From: Fluviirhizobium alvei
Lineage (GTDB): Bacteria > Pseudomonadota > Alphaproteobacteria > Rhizobiales > Rhizobiaceae
Reading direction: 5' to 3'
Length of the DNA: 64,000 nucleotides
Assembly (NCBI RefSeq): GCF_030551875.1
Contig: NZ_JAUOZU010000012.1
Coordinates: 124,001-188,000 of the forward strand
The position numbers and the translations under genes were made by a program. Each line of letters begins with the position of its first letter. Within the stretch, counting starts at the first letter, position 1. The notes below the pieces were generated by a model. That model did no database searches and was not told the DNA's origin. It saw only the letters and a program-made list of their open reading frames with translations. This document shows, piece after piece, positions 7,938 to 15,877 of this stretch.

Positions 7938-8996
7938 ATGACGGAATTGCTTGCCGGGTTCCTCGGCCCATTGCTGATCGATGATGAAACGGCCCGGATG
8001 ATCGGCACCGATGCCGATATCCGCGCTATGCGCGAATTCGAAATCGCGCTGGCAATCAGCGAAGCGGAACATGGGCTGATTTCGGAACAGGCGGCAAACC
8101 GGATTGCGGAAGCCGGCGCGAATTTCGCGCCGGACCGCAGCCAGCTGGCGATCGGCGCCCTGCGCGATGGCGTGGTGCCGGCCGATTTCGTCAAGCAGAT
8201 GCGTGCCCATATCGGGGCGCCTGCGAGCGACAGCCTGCATTTCGGCGCCACCTCGCAGGATGTGATCGACACGGCGCTGGCACTGAAGCTCAAGCCGCTG
8301 TTTGATCTTTACGAGACGCGCCTCGCGGCGATCTCGAAATGGCTCGGCAGTCTTCTTGCCAATTTCGGGGATCGTGACCTGATGGGTCGAACCCGCATGC
8401 AGGCGGCGATCCCGATATCGGTGGCCAACCGGCTTGCCGTCTGGAAGGGGTTGGTCGACCGCGCGCAGGACGATCTGCCGATGATCCGCGAGCGCGTTCT
8501 CGTCGTCAGCCTCGCCGGCGCCGCCGGCAGTTCCGAGAAGTTCGGCGACAGAATCAATGCCGTCCGGATTTCGCTTGCCCGGCGTCTTGGCCTTGGCGTG
8601 CCAACCTATGTGCCGCATGCCGCGCGCGACCGGATTGCCGATCTCGGCAACTGGCTGTCGAAGGTTACGGGTGCTTTCGGCAAGATCGGCCAGGACGTGG
8701 CCCTGATGGCCCAGAACGAAATGGCCGAAATCGCTCTATCGGGCGGCGGCGGCTCCTCGGCCATGGCGCACAAGCAGAACCCGGTGCGTGCCGAGGTGCT
8801 GGTGGCGCTGGCGCGGTTCAACGCGGTCCAGCTTTCCGGCCTTCACCAATCGCTTGTTCACGAGCAAGAACGGTCAGGCGCCGCCTGGACGCTGGAATGG
8901 ATGATCCTGCCGCAGATGTTGAATGCCACCGGCATTTCGCTTGTTCATGCCGATGCCATGCTGGCCTCGATCAAGAGAATCGGTGGCTATCAGTAA
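7938..8996 (+). CDS. pcaB: 3-carboxy-cis,cis-muconate cycloisomerase
   Basis: A 352-residue member of the fumarase/aspartase superfamily that lactonises 3-carboxy-cis,cis-muconate, the product of PcaGH, for PcaC. The superfamily signature is SSAMAHKQNP at about residues 273-282, and HFGATSQDVIDTA at 101-113 is typical of PcaB. The ATG at 7938 is one base after the pcaF stop; the longer open frame from 7893 would overlap pcaF. Its place as last gene of pcaIJFB is odd, because it acts before PcaC and PcaD, whose genes are in the other operon. Its 3' end overlaps the converging GH3 gene by 7 bp. Confidence 0.93.
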   Translation: MTELLAGFLGPLLIDDETARMIGTDADIRAMREFEIALAISEAEHGLISEQAANRIAEAGANFAPDRSQLAIGALRDGVVPADFVKQMRAHIGAPASDSLHFGATSQDVIDTALALKLKPLFDLYETRLAAISKWLGSLLANFGDRDLMGRTRMQAAIPISVANRLAVWKGLVDRAQDDLPMIRERVLVVSLAGAAGSSEKFGDRINAVRISLARRLGLGVPTYVPHAARDRIADLGNWLSKVTGAFGKIGQDVALMAQNEMAEIALSGGGGSSAMAHKQNPVRAEVLVALARFNAVQLSGLHQSLVHEQERSGAAWTLEWMILPQMLNATGISLVHADAMLASIKRIGGYQ

Positions 8997-10669
8997 CGCG
9001 CATCCTCAAGGCCACAAAAAGCATCGACCGGGCTAGATAAATTGAACGGTTTGCGACCCATCATGCACTCGACCACCGCCTCCTGCACGCTGTCCATCGT
9101 CGAATAGGCATTGATATAGGCCGGCACCCGCGGCGCATCATAGAGATAATAGGGATGGCCAAAGGAGATGATCGCCGTCGGGATCGACGTCCAGGTTCTC
9201 AGCATGGTGCGATAGAGCCCGCCGCCGCCAAGCTTGTGCCAATCGAGAAAGATATGGCTACGCACCAGGAGCGATTCGTCTCCAAGTGCATAGAGCACCA
9301 GGTCGAAATCGTCGGGCGATGGCTTGATCTCGGCGTTATCAACGGTGATTTCGAAGCCTTCCTTGCGCAAGAGATCCGGCAACACGAATTTCATCGGAAC
9401 AGAAATCAGTGGGTGGTTAATCCCGCCATCGACGAACAGGATCCGCCGGTGTTTGACCGGATCGAGCGGAAACAGGCCCTTGACATCCTTCACCAGTGTC
9501 GGCGAACGGGCGATGATGGCCCTGGAGGTTGCGGCACTCTCTGCCGCGGCCAGAACCGTCTTCGCCTCCGCCGCTGGCGGCAGGACATCCGATTTCGAAA
9601 ACAAACCAAGCTTGGCCTTGAGCGCCAGAACCCGCACCACAGCTTCTTCGAGCCGGGCCTCCGTGATCTGACCGGAGAGGACGGCCGCCTTCACCGCAGC
9701 CATGTCTTCTTCCGGTGTATTGGAAAACAGCACGACATCGCAGCCGGCGGCGATAATCTCCGGCTTGGTGACGAGATGATGATCCCAAGCACCTAGACCC
9801 GCCATGTCGGATGCGTCCGAGACAATGATGCCGTTGAAGCCGAGCTCCTCGCGCAAGAGCGTCGTGGTCAGGAGCTTCGAAACGGAGGCGGGGCGAAAGG
9901 CCTCGAGCCCGGCATTGGCCATTTTTGAACGGATATAGGCGGGAAAGGCGATATGGGCGCTCATAACCGACATCACGCCGGCTGCGAACATAGTCTTGTA
10001 GAGACGCCCGAATGTCGCCATCCATTCGTCAATCGACAGAGGATTGATGGTGGTGACCAGATGCTGGTCGCGATCATCAAAGCCTTCGCCCGGCCAATGC
10101 TTGACCGTAGCGGCTACACCATTGGCCTGCAAGCCGGCGATATGCGCCAGCGCATGGCGCTCGATACGCTCGACATCAGAGCCGAAGGCACGGGTACCAA
10201 CGATCGCCGAGCGGAAGGCGGCATTGATGTCGATGACCGGCGTAAACGACCAGGTCACGCCCATGGCCCTGCCTTCGCGCGCCAGAATCGCCGAGGAGGC
10301 GCGCGTCGCCTCGACATCATCGACGGCGGCGAGGCCGAGCTGACCGAGTACCGGGGTACCGAAGGCAAAAGAATGGCGGCTACCCTCAAGATCGGCAGTG
10401 ATGATAAGCGGCACCGGATTGGCCTCGATCATGTCCTCGAGAACAGCGCGTTCATAGTCGAGATCAGCTGTGTAGAAGCGCGTCACGCCGCCCGGGCTGA
10501 GCCGTTTTATGCGGTCAAATTCTTCCTGATCCTTTCCCATCATAAGCAGAACGAAGATCTGACCAATCTTCTCATCCAGTGACAGGCCAGTAAACGTTCG
10601 GCGAACCCAGGTGATGGCCTTTTCATCGAGATTGAACGGTGTATTTGCGAGGCTGTCATAGATCGACAT
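8990..10669 (-). CDS. Glycoside hydrolase family 3 protein, cytoplasmic
   Basis: A 559-residue protein with a GH3 N-terminal barrel (to about residue 370) and a shorter C-terminal domain. KHWPGEGFDDRDQH (190-203) corresponds to the KH(F/S)PG motif of NagZ-like beta-N-acetylhexosaminidases, and the nucleophile is probably Asp285 in VSDASDM. There is no signal peptide, so it should act in the cytosol. Substrate is unknown: a beta-N-acetylglucosaminidase or beta-glucosidase acting on an imported sugar are both possible. The start ATG is preceded by GGGAGGA. It overlaps the pcaB 3' end on the opposite strand but is unrelated to the pca pathway. Confidence 0.82.
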   Translation of the reverse strand: MSIYDSLANTPFNLDEKAITWVRRTFTGLSLDEKIGQIFVLLMMGKDQEEFDRIKRLSPGGVTRFYTADLDYERAVLEDMIEANPVPLIITADLEGSRHSFAFGTPVLGQLGLAAVDDVEATRASSAILAREGRAMGVTWSFTPVIDINAAFRSAIVGTRAFGSDVERIERHALAHIAGLQANGVAATVKHWPGEGFDDRDQHLVTTINPLSIDEWMATFGRLYKTMFAAGVMSVMSAHIAFPAYIRSKMANAGLEAFRPASVSKLLTTTLLREELGFNGIIVSDASDMAGLGAWDHHLVTKPEIIAAGCDVVLFSNTPEEDMAAVKAAVLSGQITEARLEEAVVRVLALKAKLGLFSKSDVLPPAAEAKTVLAAAESAATSRAIIARSPTLVKDVKGLFPLDPVKHRRILFVDGGINHPLISVPMKFVLPDLLRKEGFEITVDNAEIKPSPDDFDLVLYALGDESLLVRSHIFLDWHKLGGGGLYRTMLRTWTSIPTAIISFGHPYYLYDAPRVPAYINAYSTMDSVQEAVVECMMGRKPFNLSSPVDAFCGLEDARY

Positions 10670-10696
10670 GGCTCAATCCTCCCGAGTGATTGCAAT

Positions 10697-10714
10697 ACCG
10701 ATAACCTTGTCGGT
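10697..10714. repeat. Short inverted repeat upstream of the GH3 gene
   Basis: ACCGA-N8-TCGGT, with a second TCGGTTT copy at 10726-10732, 16 bp from the first at 10710-10716. It lies 28-63 bp upstream of the GH3 start, where a repressor site would be expected. A TTGACA-like element is found further upstream on the minus strand, but no good -10 goes with it. Weak evidence. Confidence 0.3.
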
Positions 10715-10758
10715 TTAAGCTTTCATCGGTTTGCGATCGCCTGTCAACGCCTGAGCAA

Positions 10759-11853
10759 TCAAACGAGTCGGGTGATATGATTGTCCCAGGCGAGCGGCAT
10801 CGACTTGCTGCCAAAGTTACCGTTTTCCGTCGACCGCAGGAAGGATTTTCCCTCCGGCACCAGACCGCAGACGCCAGCAATCTTTTCCCGAAAGGCAAGC
10901 TGGCCGTTCTCCACATGGAAGGCCGCCCACTGCCCACCCTTGGGCGAGGAGACCGCAACCAGACCATTTTCCCGGTTGACCATCACCGAACCAATGTAAT
11001 TGTCAAAGCCATCGAGCACATCTTCGGGCATTTTGAGGAACGAGAAGGCCTCACCACGGCGGAACCGCCCCAGCAGCTGGGGGCGACGGTCACGCGCACC
11101 TTCAAACTGGCAGCCGAACCAGATGGCACCCTTCGCATCGATATCCATATGGCGGGTCGACAATTGCCTGATCTCTTCAGGCAGGGTCTGCTTTTCAACC
11201 AGTTGGCCCTGTGCGAGATCGACGATGACGAGCGATGGCTCCATATGGTCGAGATTGAGCTTGGCGCGACCCTGGTCGGGATGCTGCTTGATGCCACCAT
11301 TGGCGATCGCCATATAGCGGCCACCTTCGATGATCTGGATATCGTGCGTATCCATGCCGTGGGCGGGAAATTCGCCGACCTTGCGGAAATCCGCACGTGC
11401 ATCGTAAAGGCCGATCATGCCGGCATAATTGTCGAAGTCGTTCTCGGCGATATAGAGCAGCTTGCCATCGGGCGAGAAGGCGCCATGGCCGAAGAAATGG
11501 CGGTCTTCGGCCGCCTCGATCAGCTTCACGGTCTCGCCGGAGACAGTGTCAAACACCAGTGCGAAGGTGCCGGGCCGGCGTGCGAATGCCACCGCTCGCC
11601 GCGAGACCGGATCAAAAGTGACATCATGGCCACGATCGGGCAGATCGATGCGGGCAATCTCGTCGCCGGTCTCGGACAGAAGCGCGACGCCATAGCTTTC
11701 CTGCGGCGTCATGAAGGCCGCCGCGAAGATTGCCTCCGTGCGCTCGAGCGCGAAAGCGGCGGGCGGAAGAAGCTGGGTGGCAAAGCTGGCTCCCGCGGCC
11801 TTGAGAAAGGACCGCTTGCTGATCGGAGCGATGAGCCGCATCTCAGTCGCCAT
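10759..11853 (-). CDS. DUF1513 domain protein, exported
   Basis: A protein of about 364 residues made of a predicted beta-propeller domain (DUF1513). The N-terminus has a Tat-like signal, SKRSFLKAAGASFATQLLPPAAFA, in which the usual twin arginine is Lys-Arg. Propeller-like repeats such as GHDVTFDPVSRRAVAFARRPG and FFGHGAFSPDGKLLYIAENDFD are visible. It is the last gene of the leftward irpA-like operon; this four-gene order is conserved in many proteobacteria, but the molecular role is not known. Start 11853 overlaps the upstream imelysin stop by 11 bp; the ATG at 11841 is an alternative. Confidence 0.8.
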   Translation of the reverse strand: MATEMRLIAPISKRSFLKAAGASFATQLLPPAAFALERTEAIFAAAFMTPQESYGVALLSETGDEIARIDLPDRGHDVTFDPVSRRAVAFARRPGTFALVFDTVSGETVKLIEAAEDRHFFGHGAFSPDGKLLYIAENDFDNYAGMIGLYDARADFRKVGEFPAHGMDTHDIQIIEGGRYMAIANGGIKQHPDQGRAKLNLDHMEPSLVIVDLAQGQLVEKQTLPEEIRQLSTRHMDIDAKGAIWFGCQFEGARDRRPQLLGRFRRGEAFSFLKMPEDVLDGFDNYIGSVMVNRENGLVAVSSPKGGQWAAFHVENGQLAFREKIAGVCGLVPEGKSFLRSTENGNFGSKSMPLAWDNHITRLV

Positions 11854-12925
11854 CCGCAAAGGAGAAGCCGGCGCCGAGGCCGATCGTGCCTGCGACATCC
11901 TTGTCGATGCGGGCGATGGCATCCTTGAGGGTGAATTCGATGAATTCCAGCCGTTTCTGATAGGCCTTGTCATCCAAAGCCTCCCGCGAGGGTGGAATGA
12001 GCTTTTCGACCGCCTGACGCGCCGTCTTGTAGTCGAACTCCACTGCATCGGCGAGCGAACCGGCGTCTTCGCCCAGAAGCGAGCGCATGTCGCTGACTTT
12101 CCAGAGATCATCGAGCCCGGCGAGATTGGCGGCGATGACCGGCATCGTGTTTGCCGATCGCCAGTACAGCGCAGCCTTAGGCAGGGTCTTGCCATTCTTG
12201 CCCTTGTAGAAGGCCTTGATCCGCTGGTCGCGCACATATTCGACGCCATGGACATGGACGCCGATGAGCGCGGCAATTGCTTCAGCATGATCGCGATAGA
12301 GCGCGTTGGCCGGACCGGGCTGTTTCCAGTCCTTCTGGACGCCCTCGGGTTCGGACCAGATCCGGTCGAGATCGGCGGCAATCGTCTCGACATTGCGGGC
12401 GATCGCCAGGCCATAACGGCAATGGAAGCTGTTCTTCTTCGCGATCAGCCCTTCAGGGTAGAAACCGAAAAACAGAAACTCGAAGGCGCCCAGCCCCTGG
12501 ATCGCAACGCTCTTGGTGGCGAGTTTGGCCGGATCCGTCGCATCATCATCGGGCTTGGCCAGAAGCGCCTGCACCTGCTTCATGCCGATCGACTTGCGGT
12601 CGGGATAAAACAGGACCCGCTCGAAACGGTTCTTCTCAAGCACCGGGCCCAGGCGGACGATCTCGATCCGGGCCCAGTCCTTGGCCGTTTTCGTGAAAGC
12701 ATCCTGAACCCTGGACAGTTGGGCTGCATCGGGATCGGCACACAATTTGCCGGTTTCCGCTGCGAGCGTCGCTGCCGATGCATGAAACTGAGCATATCCC
12801 GGCTTGATGAACTGATCGACGGCCTTTTCCATCACCTTCCCTGCAACCGCCTCATCGAGTGCGAAAGACGGGACGGCGGTCCCCAGCACAAGCAGGATGG
12901 CAGCCAGCGCGGAATGAATTCTCAT
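11843..12925 (-). CDS. Imelysin family periplasmic protein (second copy)
   Basis: A 360-residue imelysin-like (peptidase M75-like) protein with a signal peptide (MRIHSALAAILLVLGTAVPSFA). The family is helical and thought to bind metal, not to be a proven protease. At the position of the GxHxxE motif this copy reads GLGAFEFLFFG, so the histidine is Gly while the glutamate remains. Start ATG at 12925 overlaps the upstream di-heme oxidoreductase stop by one base (TGATG), suggesting translational coupling. A GTG three bases earlier is possible. Confidence 0.85.
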   Translation of the reverse strand: MRIHSALAAILLVLGTAVPSFALDEAVAGKVMEKAVDQFIKPGYAQFHASAATLAAETGKLCADPDAAQLSRVQDAFTKTAKDWARIEIVRLGPVLEKNRFERVLFYPDRKSIGMKQVQALLAKPDDDATDPAKLATKSVAIQGLGAFEFLFFGFYPEGLIAKKNSFHCRYGLAIARNVETIAADLDRIWSEPEGVQKDWKQPGPANALYRDHAEAIAALIGVHVHGVEYVRDQRIKAFYKGKNGKTLPKAALYWRSANTMPVIAANLAGLDDLWKVSDMRSLLGEDAGSLADAVEFDYKTARQAVEKLIPPSREALDDKAYQKRLEFIEFTLKDAIARIDKDVAGTIGLGAGFSFADGD

Positions 12926-14460
12926 CACAGGGACTCCAGAAAACGGATCAAGTTTGCGCGTTCTTCAGCCTGAAGGTTGGCGAAAGCATGTCGTGCGGCG
13001 GCAGCCTCACCGCCATGCCAGAGAATGGCCTCCTCGAGGCTGCGCGCCCTTCCATCATGAAGATAGAATTCTGCGCCGCTGACGACCTTCGTCAGTCCGA
13101 TACCCCAGAGCGGCGGCGTACGCCACTCATTTCCGGTGGCAAGACCGACGACCTGACCATCGGCCAGGCCCTCACCCATGTCATGCAGCAGAAAATCCGA
13201 ATAGGGCCAGATCAACTGATAGCGAAGAGCCTTGTCGGTTACGCTCTTGCTGGTAACGAACTTGGGCTGATGGCAGGCGACACAGCCGCTTTGATAGAAG
13301 GCCTGCTTACCAGCGAGCACATCCGGCGAGCCAGATTTGCGGCGAGCGGGAACGGCCAGATGTCTCGAATAGAAGGTCACGAGCGACAGAACAGGATCAG
13401 GAGCTTCTGAGGGACCAAGCCGGGCCTGTTCGCCGGAGGGAGCCGCCATACAATCGGGCTGCAGTGCCGTACAGTCACCGGAATTTGCCGGCAGGATCGG
13501 GGTGGAAATACCGATATCCCCGAGGAAGGCGTGGGCCGACTGCGCCTCGATGGTCGCTTGCTCGGCCTTCCAGCCAAACCGGCCGATCGCGGGTTGACCC
13601 GAAAGATCCCGCGTTCGCTGCAGCTTGCCGGAGATGCCATCGCCATTTTTGTCTTCGGTATCGGCCAATGCCTGCAGATCCTCGTCGGCGATCGCCTCGA
13701 TCAGTCCGAGACCGATCATGGCCGGCGCCATGCGCGGCGAGACGGTCGCGTCGGCCTCCAGCGGGCCGTAGCGCAGGTCAATAGCCTGATAGTGCGGCTT
13801 CCGCAGCGTTACCGTCGTACCATCCGGATACCGGAACGGCTCATCCTCGTAACGGATCTGCATCCGGCCTTCCGGGGCAAAGCCGGCAATCGCCTTGTCC
13901 TGCAACTGGCCGCCATAGATCCGGTCGGGAAAGTTAAGGACCTTTGCGTCCTTGATGGCCTGGCGTTCCTCCGCGTCGCGCGGTGCCCTTGCGAGACGAA
14001 GGAACATTGAGGTCGCATCCTCGGCGCCCTCCGGCGGATGGCCGCGCCCGTCATTGCGGTGGCAGGCCTCGCAGGAGCGGGCATTGTAGAAGGGCCCGAG
14101 CCCATCCGATGCCTGCGTCGATGACGGAGCCGGGACCCAGATCTTGCGGAAAAGCGCGTTGCCCAGCCGAAAATCGAAAACGGCCGCTTCGGGGAGATTG
14201 GCGGAGAAATAGGAGAAGGCCTGCCGATCCGGCGTCTCGATGCTGGTGGCGGCACCCGCCTGCATTGCCTCGAACGGTTCTGCCTTGGAAAAATCGACGG
14301 CGGGCGCGATCACGCGCTCAACCTTCTGCCGTTCTTCCGGGGTCAGGTCGTCCCGCTCGCCGAGACCGTCCGCAAGGGCTGGCCCGGCAAGTAGGCCTGA
14401 CAAGAGCCCGGCTAGGCCGATGGCCAAGCCGGGCACGATTTTCTTTTTCATCGATCGCAT
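12925..14460 (-). CDS. Di-heme oxidoreductase family protein (DUF1111)
   Basis: An exported protein of about 511 residues with a signal peptide (ending GLLAGPALA) and two c-type heme motifs, CEACH at about 130-134 and CVACH at about 393-397. This matches the DUF1111 di-heme oxidoreductase family, distantly like MauG or cytochrome c peroxidases. The substrate is unknown; the partners suggest a periplasmic redox step tied to metal handling. I chose the ATG at 14460; MKKKIV at 14451 is equally good and neither has a strong ribosome site. It follows the imelysin gene by 40 bp. Confidence 0.85.
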   Translation of the reverse strand: MRSMKKKIVPGLAIGLAGLLSGLLAGPALADGLGERDDLTPEERQKVERVIAPAVDFSKAEPFEAMQAGAATSIETPDRQAFSYFSANLPEAAVFDFRLGNALFRKIWVPAPSSTQASDGLGPFYNARSCEACHRNDGRGHPPEGAEDATSMFLRLARAPRDAEERQAIKDAKVLNFPDRIYGGQLQDKAIAGFAPEGRMQIRYEDEPFRYPDGTTVTLRKPHYQAIDLRYGPLEADATVSPRMAPAMIGLGLIEAIADEDLQALADTEDKNGDGISGKLQRTRDLSGQPAIGRFGWKAEQATIEAQSAHAFLGDIGISTPILPANSGDCTALQPDCMAAPSGEQARLGPSEAPDPVLSLVTFYSRHLAVPARRKSGSPDVLAGKQAFYQSGCVACHQPKFVTSKSVTDKALRYQLIWPYSDFLLHDMGEGLADGQVVGLATGNEWRTPPLWGIGLTKVVSGAEFYLHDGRARSLEEAILWHGGEAAAARHAFANLQAEERANLIRFLESL

Positions 14461-14500
14461 ATGCGGTGGAGGCCCGACAGAGACCAGACCTCCCCCTCGT

Positions 14501-15784
14501 TTATTGGAACACCGCGTTAGGATTATCGAGGCTGTCAGAACCTTCAAGCTCGATTTTGCCGAGACCCAGCGCCGAAATGACGCGCTCGATCGATTTGGTC
14601 TGGCCAACCAGCCCGTCGATCGCGGCCTGCACCGTCGCATTGCCGTCCTTGTTGCCGTCGCCGATCATCTGGTCATAGGCCTCGACCGTTTCGCCGCGCT
14701 TGGCCATCGCCTGCATGGCCGAAAGGGTCGTGTCGAGCTTGGCATTCATTTCCTTGTCGAGAGCGGCGTCCTTTTCCGCAACGAGCTGGGAAAGGGAAGG
14801 ACCTTCGATCTTGGTACCATCGACGCGGACATAGCTGCCGCGATAGACACCGGCGATGCCGACCGCATCGTTGAGATGCGAATTGTAAGTGTTGTCGGAG
14901 AAGCAATCATGCTCCTCTTCCGGATCATGCAGAAGCAGGCCGAGCTTCATGCGTTCGCCCGCCAGTTCGCCATAGGAGAGCGAACCCATGCCGGTGAGCA
15001 TCACAGCCAGCGCCTTCTGCGGCTCGGCAGTGAGCACGGCCTTGGCTGCCTCGCCTTCCGGTGCCCAGGCATTGGCCATGTAGGTCAGATCCGACACGAG
15101 CAAGGTGGATGCCGCTTTCAGGTAATCGGCGCGGCGATCGCAGTTGCCATTAGTGCAATTGGCCTTGTCGAAATCGGTATAGGGCCGGTTGCCGGCGCCA
15201 GGACCGGTTCCATTGAGATCCTGACCCCAGAGCAGAAACTCGATGGCGTGATAGCCAGTAGCGACGTTGGATTCGGTTTCGCCAGCCTCCTGCAGCGTTT
15301 CCGACAGCAGTTCCGGCGTGATCTTCGAAGCGTCGATCTCCTTGCCGCCAATCGAGAATTTCGGATTGGCGATGACGTTGAGCACATACTGCTCGTTTTC
15401 GTCGCTTTCGCTGCCATAGCTCTTGTCGACATAGTCGATCAGGCCCTCATCGAGCGGCCAGGCATTCACCTTGCCTTCCCAATCGTCAACGATCGGATTG
15501 CCGAAGCGATAGGCTTCCGTCTGCTGGTAAGGGACGCGAGCCTTGATCCAGGCTTCGCGGGCGGCTTTGAGTGTGGCGTCCGACGGGCTCGCGATAAGCG
15601 CATCAATTGCCTTGTCGAGCGCCTTGGCCGTGATCAGCGCATCCTCGTACTTGGCATGTCCGATCTCGACATAGGTCTTGACGACAGAAACCGGATCGGT
15701 TGTTGCGGATGCAAAACCCGCTGACGACAGCACGGTTGCAGTTGCGAACAGGAAGGCCAGGCTTGCGCGGCGGCTTCTGGTCAT
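14501..15784 (-). CDS. Imelysin family protein, IrpA-like
   Basis: A 427-residue periplasmic protein of the imelysin/IrpA family with a signal peptide (MTRSRRASLAFLFATATVLSSAGFASA). The GxHxxE motif is intact as GYHAIE at about residues 177-182. IrpA was described as an iron-regulated protein in cyanobacteria, and related imelysins (AlgP7, EfeO partners) bind metal. It heads a leftward operon with the di-heme protein, a second imelysin and a DUF1513 protein. The start ATG is preceded by AAGGGGA. An inverted repeat lies 49-73 bp upstream. Confidence 0.86.
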   Translation of the reverse strand: MTRSRRASLAFLFATATVLSSAGFASATTDPVSVVKTYVEIGHAKYEDALITAKALDKAIDALIASPSDATLKAAREAWIKARVPYQQTEAYRFGNPIVDDWEGKVNAWPLDEGLIDYVDKSYGSESDENEQYVLNVIANPKFSIGGKEIDASKITPELLSETLQEAGETESNVATGYHAIEFLLWGQDLNGTGPGAGNRPYTDFDKANCTNGNCDRRADYLKAASTLLVSDLTYMANAWAPEGEAAKAVLTAEPQKALAVMLTGMGSLSYGELAGERMKLGLLLHDPEEEHDCFSDNTYNSHLNDAVGIAGVYRGSYVRVDGTKIEGPSLSQLVAEKDAALDKEMNAKLDTTLSAMQAMAKRGETVEAYDQMIGDGNKDGNATVQAAIDGLVGQTKSIERVISALGLGKIELEGSDSLDNPNAVFQ

Positions 15785-15832
15785 GACAGTCCCCTTTCAG
15801 ACAAATGGTTCGGCGTGTCATGACTCAGAATG

Positions 15833-15857
15833 AAACTGGTGTCAAACTATCCAGTTT
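15833..15857. repeat. Inverted repeat upstream of the irpA-like operon
   Basis: AAACTGG-N11-CCAGTTT, perfect 7-bp arms, in the 93-bp gap between the rsmB stop and the start of the irpA-like gene. There is no T run after it on either strand, so an operator seems more likely than a terminator. It does not match the iron-responsive RirA or Irr boxes closely. Confidence 0.4.
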
Positions 15858-15877
15858 GTCGCACCGCGTGGCTACCC

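Noticed and set aside
6029-8293. 754-residue open frame opposite pcaJ-pcaF-pcaB (-)
   Set aside because: Antisense shadow across three certain genes; no recognisable protein features.
15821-15844. TGA-N18-TCA resembling an iron-responsive RirA box upstream of the irpA-like gene
   Set aside because: The RirA consensus I recall needs 19 bases between TGA and TCA; the spacing here is one short and no other features support it.
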